From assembly GCA_015680685.1 (NCBI GenBank), contig MNCI01036154.1:1-25375 (forward strand): DNA of 25,375 nt, read 5' to 3'. Below are positions 1-9,066 of this stretch, one piece after another. Position numbers and translations under genes: made by a program. How positions within the stretch are numbered: the first letter of the stretch is position 1; each line of letters opens with the position of its first letter. A model generated the notes under the pieces. It was given only the letters and a program-made list of their open reading frames with translations, was not told the DNA's origin and searched no databases. The DNA is from Gnetum montanum (lineage: Eukaryota > Streptophyta > Gnetopsida > Gnetales > Gnetaceae).

Positions 1-59
1 AGTTACCACCAAAGAGAATTGTTGAACATGCTATTTACATTTTTTTAGGCACATAACTA

Positions 60-715
60 GTTTCAAAAGCCCCATATAATTTTTCTACATTGAAACTAAG
101 GGAATTAAAAGTATAATTAGATTAGTTACTAGAAGAAGGAAAGATTTGTCATAGTGTCTCACCTTAAGGAGCACTAGCTCTATTTGTCAAAATGAAGGAT
201 GATGCCTTAAGATTATGTATCAATTATAGGGTGTTAAATAAAGTAATGATCAAGANGGTGTTAAATAAAGTAATTATCAAGAATACCTATTCTTTATTTA
301 GGATTGACATCTTGTTTGATCAACTCACTAGAGAATGTTACTTTTCCAAGATTTATTTAAAGTTGGATTTGTATTAGATAAGAATTAAAGAAAAAGATAT
401 TGAGAAAATTGCATTTAGAACTAGGTGTAGATTGTATGAATTAATGGTGATGCCATTCAGATTACCAATGCACCTACAAAATTTATGACATTGATGAATA
501 ATATTTTCTAGAAATACCTTGATAAATTTATTATCATTTTTATGGATGATACACTTGTTAATTTCAGTTTGAGGGAGGAATATGTTAAACATTTAAAAAT
601 TATTATGGAAATTCTCAAGCAATACTTGGTAAAGGAAAATTTAAGTAAATGTGAATTTTTTAAAGAATAAGTATCATATTTGGATCATATTGTATGTAAA
701 CAAGGATTACAGGTA
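60..715 (+). pseudogene. Element C reverse transcriptase remnant
   Basis: This is a decayed RT domain that in life would copy element RNA into cDNA. Recognisable segments in order are a CINYRVLNK block (about 215-245; CIDYRxLNK in the family), a fingers segment around 300-345, FSKIYLKLDLY (about 343-377), a VMPFRL motif (about 450-467; VMPFGL expected), YLDKF, then FMDD at about 539-550 carrying the two catalytic aspartates, and a KCEFF motif near 650. A 27-bp in-frame tandem duplication sits at 231-284. The thumb segment joining RT to RNase H is mostly missing near 710-745. Stops at several places (for example after 375) make it non-functional. Confidence 0.85.
231..284 (+). repeat. 27-bp tandem duplication in element C RT
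   Basis: The block beginning GTGTTAAATAAAGTAAT occurs at 231 and again at 258, with a period of 27 nt. It duplicates nine codons (VLNKV...) in frame. An ambiguous base (N) lies at 256, right at the copy boundary, so an assembly or base-calling artefact is possible. Confidence 0.8.
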
Positions 716-744
716 AGGGTTTCATAATAGTTCATAATTTTTTA

Positions 745-1260
745 GGTCTACTAGGTTTTTATCAATGTTTTATTAAAGATTACTCTACTCTAGTAGCCTC
801 TTTGATTGACCTATTACAAGAGAAATGTATGTTCAAGTTTGATGAAAGATGCAAAAAAGATTTTCTAAGAGTGAAGATGCAATTAACAATGGAACCTACT
901 CAAAGAATCCCACATGAAGAGTTGTCATTCGAAGTATCTATGGATGCCTACAAAGTAGGGATTAGTGCAATTCTTTCACAAGAAGACAAAGTGGTATGTT
1001 TTGAGTCTCATAAATTATAAGGAAATGAGATAAATTATTCAATGCATGACTTGGAATTATTTGTAATTGTACATATTTTAAAATTTTGGAGAAATTATCT
1101 TTGTGGAAAAATATTTACATTAAAAATTGATAATAAGATTCTAGAATATGTTCAAAGACAATCTATCTTAAATACAAGACAACATAGATGGATGGAATTA
1201 CTAGCTAAATATGATTTTGAGATTAGGAAACAAAATATCATGACTAATGCCCTTATTTAG
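745..1260 (+). pseudogene. Element C RNase H remnant
   Basis: This is RNase H, which degrades the RNA strand of the RNA:DNA hybrid. A tether segment with FLGLLGFY (about 750-775) and KDYSTLVASL leads into the domain. The first catalytic Asp survives in SMDAYKVGI (about 940-965). The MHDLELFVIVHILKFWR segment (about 1042-1095) holds the Glu region, and the IDNK segment (about 1126-1137) keeps the third acidic residue. RWMELLAKYDFEI follows. The final motif, normally ADALS, reads TNALI (about 1243-1257), so its Asp is lost. A TAA at 1018-1020 and a TAG at 1258-1260 interrupt the frame. Confidence 0.85.
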
Positions 1261-1389
1261 ATGTGGAATTTAATTATTTCTATTGTAACAATCCCTATGG
1301 AAGAACCAAATAAAGGAAGACCCTTTAAGTGAATTTTAATCAATATAAATTTCGAACATAATTATTGTCTCTCCCTATAAGGTCCATTA

Positions 1390-1850
1390 ATAAAGGGATA
1401 GAAAGTGTATATTCCAAAAGGTACTTGGAGACACAAATTATTATCTAAAGCCCATAAAGTATGATATGCAAGACATCCTAGATATATTAGAACCTATGTG
1501 ATGATACACAAGTTTTATTTTTGGCTTGGGATGAAGAATGATATGTCCAATTACATTACAAATTGCTCAACTTAGAGAATGAAAGCTAGAAAAAGCAAAC
1601 AAAGTGGATTGTTACAACCTCTAGAAGTTCCAACATGAAAATAGAAGATGTCATTATGAACTTCATTGTAGGATTACTAATGGCTAAGAAGGAAAATGAC
1701 TAAATCTTGATTGTAGTTAATCATTTATCAAATATGGCTCACTTTATATCCTTGAAATCTATGAATACAAAATAAGACATTACTTAGAAATTTGTATGGG
1801 AAGTATTCCAACTACATGGATGTTCCAAATAAGTCATATCATATAGAGAT
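1390..1850 (+). pseudogene. Element C integrase, first half, cut by element A
   Basis: This is the N-terminal and first core part of a Ty3/gypsy integrase. The zinc-domain region contains ARHPRYIRTYVMI and YFWLGMKNDM (about 1465-1545). The core then shows GLLQPLEVP (about 1610-1635) and, in neighbouring frames, MAHFIS and EVFQLHG-like blocks (about 1730-1825). The last codons before the insertion read V-I-S-Y-R-D. Family members have S-D-R-D here, so the second catalytic Asp is replaced by Tyr (TAT at 1842-1844). The sequence stops at 1850 and continues with L-K-F at 18825, matching the family consensus DPKF. Confidence 0.87.
1846..1850. repeat. Target-site duplication of element A, left copy (GAGAT)
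   Basis: GAGAT lies immediately before the 5' LTR start (TGATGAG at 1851). The same five bases lie at 18820-18824, right after the 3' LTR end. Five bp is the usual duplication length for Ty3/gypsy integrases, and both flanks belong to one integrase reading frame. Confidence 0.93.
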
Positions 1851-1852
1851 TG

Positions 1853-2000
1853 ATGAGAGTGGTTACTTTAGTAGTTATTCTAATTATTAGAGTGGTTACT
1901 CTAGCAGTTACTCTAGTAGTTATTCTAATTATTAGAGTGGTTACTCTAGTAGTTACTTTAGTAGTTATTCTAATTATTAGAGTGATTACTTTGATTATTA
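1853..2000 (+). repeat. U3 tandem repeats, 45-bp period
   Basis: The motif TATTCTAATTATTAGAGT starts at 1876, 1921 and 1966, giving an exact 45-bp spacing over about three copies. Each unit is built from shorter GTTACTCTAG(C/T)A-like blocks of about 12 bp. The array lies directly upstream of the TATA box at 2020, so it occupies the promoter-proximal U3. The 3' LTR carries a shorter version with a spacing of about 33 bp (11034 and 11067). Confidence 0.9.
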
Positions 2001-2019
2001 TAGTAGTTTCTTCCAAGCC

Positions 2020-2027
2020 TATAAATA
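2020..2027 (+). promoter_or_regulatory. TATA box of element A 5' LTR
   Basis: TATAAATA lies inside CCTATAAATAC, just after the U3 repeats and 168 bp upstream of an AATAAA. The same sequence stands at 11121-11128 in the 3' LTR. The position fits the RNA polymerase II promoter of the element. Confidence 0.75.
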
Positions 2028-2194
2028 CAATGCCCATGCACAGAATTGGGAAGGAAGTCTTTTAGTAGTCAAGTAGTGAAACTCTTGTAGTCTATTTGAA
2101 AGTTAGAGTATTTTCCAAGTGCCAGTAGTAAGAGGTCTAAGTGTGGACAAATCTTATTCGAGCATTGTGTACCTGAGCATAACTTGTGTATGGC

Positions 2195-2200
2195 AATAAA
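2195..2200 (+). promoter_or_regulatory. Polyadenylation signal candidate in 5' LTR
   Basis: AATAAA is followed by GACAAGCTCTTTGATTC. The matching position in the 3' LTR is AATAAA at 11297-11302, followed by GATAAGCTCTTTGATTC. It would mark the 3' end of the R region. Confidence 0.55.
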
Positions 2201-2581
2201 GACAAGCTCTTTGATTCATCCTTGTAGCACTTGAGATTTGTTTTCTTACATAATTATTTTATTTTATTTTATGCACTTTACATTTCTGTTATTAGCATAG
2301 CAATTCATTGTGATCAATTAAGAAAATCATTAAATTACACAAGCACGACCACTTCGAGCATGTGTGTAATGCTTGGTAACCCAGTAACAATTAGCATTTG
2401 GTAATCCTAGTAGTGTTGCACTAGTTTAGGATGTGTATGAAAAGTGTGAATGGATGCTAGTGTTAGGATTAGTTAGAACTTAGTTAATGAGTAGTTAAGT
2501 TAAATTAGTCACTTAGTTACCTCTTTCCTTCCCTACTAGTGTAGGACATAAAAACATAAAAGCTATAAAAATCATATGCCT

Positions 2582-2624
2582 CAAGCTTACTTAAGCATAC
2601 AATCGTGACATACAGGTACACTTG
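2582..2624 (+). other. LTR stem-loop, decayed copy
   Basis: The left arm CAAGCTTACTT (2582-2592) is intact. The right arm reads AGGTACACTTG (2614-2624), with three mismatches to the complement. The other three LTR copies in the window keep a perfect 10- or 11-bp stem. Confidence 0.6.
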
Positions 2625-2759
2625 GGAAGACAACGATCAACTAGCCCATCCTTGTTCCACAAGGGTGCATAAGAACTTAGTCCTTAGAATTCGACCAGAT
2701 CATGTGTGAAATGCTCATATTCGTATGGTTGAGCATAGGGGTACCTCGTCACTTATCAT

Positions 2760-2778
2760 TGGCATTGTTGCCAGGTAC
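2760..2778 (+). other. Primer-binding site of element A (tRNA-Asp type)
   Basis: TGGCATTGTTGCCAGGTAC begins one base after the LTR end. It matches the complement of the plant tRNA-Asp 3' end (TGGCGCCGTTGCCGGGGA) apart from scattered changes, most of them transitions. Element B keeps a closer version on the minus strand at 17989-18006. tRNA-Asp priming is characteristic of Athila-type elements. Confidence 0.82.
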
Positions 2779-3484
2779 TTAGTTTTTCGTGTGCTAACTA
2801 GAACATAGGAAATCAATCACATCATTGGAACGAACCCTTAGGTTTGGTTGAGAAAATAATAAACAAGAATACATTGCACACTGAATAGACAAGTATGTAT
2901 CCTTCTTCGTACGAAAGTCCCTCATTGCCTAGGTCTGAAACAAGAAAAAATCGGTGGCGTAATACACATGATGTTGATCCCCCAGTCCCTCAACAAGTTT
3001 GAGTGGTATATATTCATCTCGATGAGTATATACCAAACTTCACATTTATCCTCCATCAAAATGAACAATTGCATTGGCAAGACTTAGAAGGTAATATAGT
3101 GTTACCTCCTGATTGTTTAGTCTTGAGCATGCTTCTTCATGCTCTCACATGAATTGGCATGCTACACTTACACGCAGAATACGTTGTGCAAGACCATGAC
3201 TCGAGAGAATACCATTCCATAGAAGAATAACATCAAAGCAACTTGAAACAGGAGAGACATCATAAGTCTTTGAAGGGTAACTGGTCCCAAGATTCCCCAC
3301 ATATCTTAAGAAAAAATGAGGGTGGTAAACTTACCTTAGGTAGTCAGCCACACAACAATGTTCCTTCCCTTGACTTTGGCCAAGGTGTTGTGTATCAAAA
3401 CCTTCATTCCACTATTGATAACCCAGGTTATGATACCCACAGGCACAAAGGATCTGAAAAGTGATACGAACTCATGATAAAGAT

Positions 3485-3780
3485 GGACATTCTGATGACA
3501 ATCACGACTAGGGCCAAGACCGTAGAAGAGAAGGTAGTAGACGTTGTCATGGTGACAGTTCTCCTTCTTCTTCACCTTCATCATCTCGTTCATCCTCTCA
3601 TTCAATATTTGGAAGTGGTCATAAAGAAAAAGACCATGGGAATAAAGGTAGGAAAAGTGGAAGTCATAGATGAAACAGTCAGGAAAGGGGATGAGGGCAC
3701 TCTAGAGAGTCACGACATAGAAGAAGGGAGAGTAGGGAACAACATAGGCATCATAGATTCCATGGACGAGATGATCACAA
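3485..3780 (+). other. Ser/Arg/His-rich low-complexity segment of gag
   Basis: Read in the frame of the gag core, this stretch gives DRRREGSRR, GDSSPSSSPSSSRSSSH, then repeated S-R, H-R and E-R pairs with RHRRRESREQHRHHR. The composition resembles RS-type nucleic-acid-binding tails. Element B has a His/Ser-rich counterpart at 17092-17316, including GDGSPSSSPSSHHSPSPS, so it is a family feature and not an accident of decay. Confidence 0.75.
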
Positions 3781-4726
3781 TGAACCCCTCCTTGCTACTT
3801 GAAGTATGTTGGACATAACTGAGGCTGTTAGAATTCCAAGAAGGAATTAGAAAGATAGTAGGATCAAGAGATTAGATATAAACAGCATCCCACAATTTTA
3901 AGGGGGATACAACCCTGATCCTTAGAATCATTTACAAGCATTCCATGATGTGTGTGCTTTACAGAACATAGAGAATGAATGGAAAAATATTAAGTTGTTT
4001 CCACAAATAGTAGTTAAAGAAGTGGAAAGATGGTACTGGTCTTTAGAATCAAAATCCATTCATAGGTAGAGTACTATGTTAGAACTATTTAATGACAAGT
4101 ACCAAATGTACTCCTGAGTGTCTAAATTGTGAAAGAAAATCCAAGGCTAGAAACAAGGAGGACATGAACCCTTAGATGCTAACATGGGCTGATACTATGC
4201 ACTATTACATCATTTTCCTAGCCATGGTTATTCGCAAAGGGATCAACTGTGCCATCTCATGGATGGGCTTAAGCATGAAACAAGAAGAATCCTTGGGACT
4301 TATGCCCAAGGAAGACTATCTAAGCTTAGTTCCCATCAAATTCAAAGAATATTGGAGAAAGTTTCTAAGGAAGAAGGTGAGCTATGGAAGAGAGAAAGTG
4401 CAGAAGAGTATAACTAAGATCCTTCCCTTCAAAATAGGAGAGTAAGATTTTGTGAGGATGAAGAAGAGTCACCACTTGAAGAGATGGTGAATAGGAAAAC
4501 TTTGCCTATCCAAAAGATGACATCAGAAGTTTTACCAAAGGTAGAAAAAATGTGGGATTGCATAGATAATAGATTTCAAACTATTCTTAAAATAGTAGAG
4601 GAGTCTAGAGAGCAAGGTAATGAGAAAAGAAAAAAGAAAGAGGATGAACATGCATGTAGCAAGGATAAGGGCAAAGTTGCGATCATTAAAGAGGTTGTGG
4701 ATTCGAAAAAAAACAATGATAGTGGA

Positions 4727-4762
4727 TGTGAGATATGTCAATATGACGATCCTAAGGGATGT
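4727..4762 (+). other. Gag zinc-knuckle remnant (His lost)
   Basis: The segment reads C-E-I-C-Q-Y-D-D-P-K-G-C. Element B has C-E-I-C-Q-Y-D-H-P-K-G-C at 15998-16033, a C-x2-C-x3-H-x3-C pattern close to the Athila knuckle. In A the His codon is GAT, so the zinc site is broken. Confidence 0.75.
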
Positions 4763-5429
4763 TTCTCTATAATCTCACATTTGCAGGAGTCTGGGGTGTA
4801 TGCACTCAATCCACGATTAAACAAAAAGCAAAAGCCCCAAAGGTTATCTTATCCTCAAGGTAACCTAAGGCAGTTCCACCAACCGTTAACATATTATCCC
4901 AGTGGAACTCCATCATAATCAATTAAGAAATATTAATAGTGGAAACACCCACAATCATGGGGAATGCCACAACCAAGGTAATAGTATGCTTACTTGACCC
5001 ATATGGATATTACGTGCAACAACCAATCTTCCAATGTGACTCTATTGGTCATGTCACTCTTCAAGCTCATTACCAAGTCCATGAGTATTATGGAACTCCC
5101 TCTTTCAGAGGCAATATTCCATAGGCATATCATCCTTCTCATCCAATCACATCTCTTCCACCAATAGCTCTACTACTAGCTGCTCCCTCTATGCAAGGTG
5201 AAATCCCTACCCAACCACAACAACATAACACCACGAGGGCTACTAACTCTCAACCTACTATTGGTTCCAACAACCGCATGAAGAAAAGATCTTTCTTTAG
5301 AACCAACAGTCCAACCAAGCCCTTACAATCACAAGCGACTAATTCCTTAGATGCCTTAGTATCAATCAAAACTTCGGAGCCGCATTCAACCTAATCACTA
5401 CACTCAACGCATATGATCATGCTAACACA

Positions 5430-5967
5430 TGCCATCACTGATTGGATCAAAGTTTTCCACCTTCCCAAGAAATTATTTGATCTTGGGAGTCCTTTGATAT
5501 ACTTACAAATTGTTGGAAATGCATCATGAAGGGCTCTTTTGGATTCAAATTCCATTTTCAACTTGATTTCTCAAGAAATATACAAGGCCTGAAACCTACC
5601 TCCATTGAAAAAGAGTAACATCTGTCTAGAGTTGGCTAACTAGTCCATCACTCTCCCATTGGGATTGGTAGAAGACATTGTTACCACTGTTTGTGGGTGG
5701 CGATACCCAACTAACTTCCTTGTGATTCATGTAAACAATGGTAAAGGGGACTTCCTAATCATAATGGAAAGAGTATCGCTAAGCACCATCAATGCACATC
5801 AAGAAATTTGTGATCTTTCCCTAGAAATATCAAAAGAAAATACATTCATAAAGATCAACAAGAAAAAAGTTCCATGCATCACATATAGTGACATAGGGTG
5901 TAATTGCGTGCAGAGGTTATGGTTTGTGCAAAGTTTAACATTGCCTGCATGGAATCAGTGTGCATAA
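5430..5967 (+). pseudogene. Element A protease remnant
   Basis: This is an aspartic protease that would process gag-pol. The N-terminal part reads HLPKKLFDLGSPLIYLQIVGNAS, a stop, then RALLDSNSIFNLIS with the catalytic Asp at 5542-5544. The family motif is DSG or DTG; here Gly is replaced by Asn, which should abolish activity. LPLGLVEDIVTTVCGW (about 5650-5700), FLVIHV, and an IIMERVSLSTINA block (ILGRPFL-like in relatives, about 5758-5790) follow. A TGA at 5590-5592 stands where element B has TAG, suggesting an ancestral TGG (Trp). It is in the same frame as RT and RNase H downstream. Confidence 0.85.
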
Positions 5968-6169
5968 GTGATTAACATAGAAAGATGCCTATATGTAGCA
6001 TCCACACAATAGGAAGGCACCCAGTGGCTGATAGCTAATCAAGAAAGTAGTTCACTCATATGCATGGAACCAACTGATGGTTTGACTTGCACTTACATCG
6101 ATAGCATAGATGCATTAGAGCAAGTGCATTGCCAACTTCCAAGTCTTAACCTTGAAAATTTCAACTAGG

Positions 6170-7230
6170 GGACATTTGAAATCCCTAAGAAATTTAATCA
6201 AGAGCCCCTTGAGCTAAAACCATTGCCCACTGGTATGGAATACATGTTCCTTAAAAATTGAAAACCAATAATTATCAACACTAAGCTTGCTCCTCAATAG
6301 AAAGAAGAACTACTGAAGGTAATTAATAGATGGTCAGAAGCCTTCACTTGGTCATATCCAAAATTAATTGGAAGAGATCCTAGGATATGCCAACATAGAA
6401 TTTACACTGACCCCTCCATGAAGCCTTGAAGACAACCATAGAGGTGATTGAACCCTAAGTTGAAGCAAGTAGTTAAGAAAGAAATTGAACAACTTCTCAA
6501 GGCTAGGTTCATATACCCCATTGCTGATAGCAAACGGGTTAACCCCTTAGTTATTGTGCCTAACAAGGAAGACAAATGGAGGGTGTGCATAGATTTCAGG
6601 CTACTAAATATGGCAACATTCAAAGATCACTTTCCATTGCCATTTGTTAACCAAGTCTTACACACCATCATAGGGCATTGCTATTACAGTTTTCTGGATG
6701 GATATAGTGGATATAACCAAATACAAATAGCTCCAGAATATCAAGCTAAGACTATGTTCACCAATCCTTGGGGAACCTTCACATACAAACATATGCCGTT
6801 TGGCTTGTGCAATGCCCATGCAACATTTCAATGACTAGTTCTAAGCATATTCCAATAGTAGATAGGGAATGGCATGAAGGTCTTTATGGATGACTTCTCC
6901 ACTTATGGAGAAAATTTTGATCAAGCCTTGGACTAGTTGGAGCAAGTGTGAAAAAGATGTGTAGAAAAAAAATTTGAGGCTCAACTAGCAAAAAAGGCAT
7001 TCATGGTCCAAGAAGGCATAGTACTAGGGCATAAAATCTCACACACAAGGATAGAGGTAGACCTTGAGAAAATCAAAATTATCCAAGGAATTACCTATCA
7101 ACCAGAAACTGTCAAAGATATTTGGTCATTCCTTGGACATACTGGCTACTATAGGAGATTTATTGAGAACTTTTCAAAGGTTTCCAAACAATTAGTGGAA
7201 TTAAAGAGAAAGGACGTACCTTTTGAGTGA
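6170..7230 (+). pseudogene. Element A reverse transcriptase remnant
   Basis: This is an RT domain with most landmarks. After a lead-in (SEAFTWSYPKLIG at about 6335-6370), the best segment is 6448-6834: NPKLKQVVKKEIEQLL, FIYPIADSKRVNPLVIVPNK, WRVCIDFRLLN, KDHFPLPFVNQVL, YYSFLDGYSGYNQI and MPFGLCNAHATFQ. The catalytic box FMDDFSTYG follows at about 6882-6910 and the VLGHKIS motif near 7020. GYYRRFIENFSK (about 7145-7180) marks the tether. The sequence is typical of Athila. Frame 1 is kept from protease through RNase H (5430-7752) with only point stops, several at CAG or CGA sites. Confidence 0.93.
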
Positions 7231-7752
7231 ACCAGAGAATGCAAATTAGCTTTCCAAAGTCTGAAACAGAAGCTAGTAGAAACACCCATTCTACAAGCTC
7301 TTGACTGGTCCAAACCATTCCATATCATGACCAATGTGTCCAACTATGCTTTAGGAGCTGTACTTACATAGTTAGATAACTAGAAGCATCCTTATTACAT
7401 TCACTGTGCAAGTAGAAGTATCGTTGGTGCATACCTTAACTACACTACCACAGAGAAAGAATTAATGGCTATAGTGTTTGCACTAGAAAAGTTTAGAATG
7501 TCTGTATTGGGATATAAAGTATATATACATATAGATCATAGTGCAATCTGGTTCCTCATGAATAAGCCAATTGTAAACCCTTATATCATACGATGGCTTC
7601 TAATCTTACAAGAGTTTGATTTAACGATGATCGATTACAAGGGCACCAAGAATGTAGTTGTTGATCATTTATCTTGGTTGCGATGGGATAACAAAAGGAT
7701 GAGTATCCAATTTTTGATCATTTCCTTAATGAATTCCTCTTTGCTGATGTAG
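7231..7752 (+). pseudogene. Element A RNase H remnant
   Basis: This continues directly from RT in the same frame. FQSLKQKLVETPILQALDWSKPF leads to the first active-site motif, T-N-V-S-N-Y-A-L-G-A-V-L. Relatives have C-D-A-S there, so the first catalytic Asp is Asn (AAT at 7333-7335). The Glu motif YTTTEKELMAIVFALEKFR (7441-7497) and the Asp motif HIDHSAI (about 7528-7550) remain. RWLLILQEFDL and GTKNVVVDHLSWL (about 7645-7680) end the domain. TAG at 7369-7371 and at 7381-7383 stand where relatives usually have Gln or Lys. TAG at 7750-7752 ends the open stretch. Confidence 0.92.
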
Positions 7753-7839
7753 TGAATAATTAATCACCCATGGAGATAAACTAGTACAATAGCATTCTTA
7801 CCTATCTCCTCACCCAACAAACACCATAAGAGTTAAACC

Positions 7840-9066
7840 TTAAGAAGAAACAACAGTTTTTTCACCAAGCCAAGAACTTTATGGAGATCAATGGACAACT
7901 TTACAAAGTGTGTTCTGATGGCTTGGCTCGATTGTATGTTCCCAATATAGATCAACTACGAGTTCTCCAAGATGCTCATGAGGGTTCTTGTGGGGTCATT
8001 ATGCTAGGATATGAATGACCATCAAGTTCCTACTTGCAGGATGTTATTGGCTTACATTATTTTAGGATGTCCATCGTTTCATCCAATCTTGTGAGCGCTA
8101 TCAACATGATGGGGGAATGACTGCTAGAATGGAGGATCTACAAAAATGGATTCAACCATTAGAACCCTTCGACATTTGGGGAATTGATTTTATGGGGCTA
8201 ATTACACCAATGTCCAATGGAAAAGCTTATATTATTGTTGCTGTTGATTACCTAAGAAAATAGGCCAAAGAAGTTACTGTTAAAGATTGTACATCATCTA
8301 CAACTACATGATTTGTTCAACAACAAATCATAAATAGGTTTGGTGTGCCACGTGCACTTATTTCAGACAATGGTATACATTTCACAGGTGCAAATTTTTA
8401 AAAATTAATGTAATGCTTAAGGGTTGAGTATAAATTGACTACACCATACCACCCACAAGCGAACGGTCAAGCAGAAGTCACCAACAAGGAGATTACAAAG
8501 ATATTGATAAGAACCATTAGCAAGTTTAGGTGAGACTAGAGCACTAAACTAAATGATTCTCTTTGGGCATACTGCTTCACATGGAAAATCCCTACAAGCT
8601 ATTCTCCCTATGAGTTAGTGTATGGTAAATTACCAATGCTTCCCATTCACTATCCATGGCATGTGACCTCAACCTTGACCTTGATCTAGCATAAAAAAAA
8701 TGGTTAGTAACCCTTAACTTACTAAATGAAAACTAATTAGTTTCCCTATCATCTATTGAATTACACAAGGCCTTCAATAAACAACGTCATGACCTGAGAA
8801 TTAGGAAAGTTAAATATCAGCTAGGAGATAAGGTTTTCTACTAGAATCCCACACATGTGCCACAATATACTAAATTTCAAACACTGTGGGAAGGACTTTA
8901 TATTATTTATGAAAATTTTCCTTTAGTGGCCATGACAATATACAAACCTGAGAGCCTAGATAAGAAACTTTTGGTGAACGTGCAAGAAACCAAACCTTTC
9001 CAGGAGCTTAGGACAACCAGTACACATGCTAGCTCTCTTGATGGACAACACTACTCACTATTTTAG
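7840..9066 (+). pseudogene. Element A integrase remnant
   Basis: This is the integrase that joins cDNA to the chromosome. The N-terminal zinc region shows YVPNIDQL, HEGSCG and S-C-E-R-Y-Q (about 8080-8105), where C-x2-C-Q is expected, so one Cys is Tyr. The DDE core is recognisable: GIDFMG (first Asp, about 8178-8195), ALISDNGIHFTG (second Asp, about 8350-8390) and YHPQANGQAEVTN (Glu, about 8447-8490). SPYELVYGKLP lies near 8605-8635. The C-terminal part has KYQLGDKVFY and LWEGLYIIYENFP (about 8810-8925) and ends at TAG 9064-9066. At least two frameshifts plus stops inactivate it. Confidence 0.9.

Larger units (their letters stand above)
1..1850 (+). mobile_element. Element C, left part: old Ty3/gypsy retrotransposon (pol)
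   Basis: This is the left half of the oldest element in the window, entering from beyond the left edge, so its 5' LTR and gag are not visible. Pol domains appear in the order RT, RNase H, integrase, which is the Ty3/gypsy order. Element A cuts it at 1850 inside the integrase, and the frame resumes at 18825 on the far side. The style of the RT and integrase (a long YLDKF segment before the FMDD box, and a TPFEVM motif late in integrase) resembles plant chromoviruses. No chromodomain is visible, so that sublineage is an inference. Many stops and small indels show it is dead. Confidence 0.88.
1851..2758 (+). repeat. Element A 5' LTR
   Basis: This is a 908-bp LTR starting TGATGA and ending TTATCA, an imperfect inverted terminal pair that follows the TG...CA rule. 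The U3 begins with 45-bp tandem repeats, then a TATA box at 2020-2027 (in CCTATAAATAC) and an AATAAA at 2195-2200. A stem-loop sequence lies at 2582-2624. Long stretches match the 3' LTR at 11009, including the block around 2341-2420 against 11461-11530 and the GTAGGACATAAAAACATAAA block near 2540. It is longer than the 3' LTR mainly because of extra U3 repeat copies. Confidence 0.93.
2895..5394 (+). pseudogene. Element A gag remnant
   Basis: This is the structural polyprotein that would form the particle around element RNA. The ATG at 2895 is chosen because it aligns with element B's gag start at 17862. Parts in order: an N-terminal 85-codon segment ending at TGA 3150-3152, with an extra TGA at 2998-3000; a Ser/Arg/His-rich stretch at 3485-3780 in another frame; the retrotransposon gag core (DP...HLQAFHDVC, KLFPQIVVKEVERWYWSLE) at about 3905-4140; a segment ending EEGELWKRE (about 4370-4400); and a charged linker at 4484-4700. 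Then come a CEIC...C knuckle at 4727-4762 that has lost its His, and a Pro/Gln-rich tail with YPQGNLRQFHQPLTYYPSG. The frame is continuous from 3485 to 4918 except for stops. Confidence 0.85.

Noticed and set aside
1851-2000. Regularly spaced repeats considered as a CRISPR-like array
   Set aside because: The units are contiguous with no unique spacers and lie in a plant retrotransposon LTR.
1834-2065. Overlapping open frames on both strands (67 and 71 codons) rich in Val, Ile and Thr
   Set aside because: They are produced by the 45-bp tandem repeats of the LTR and have no protein-like composition or start context.
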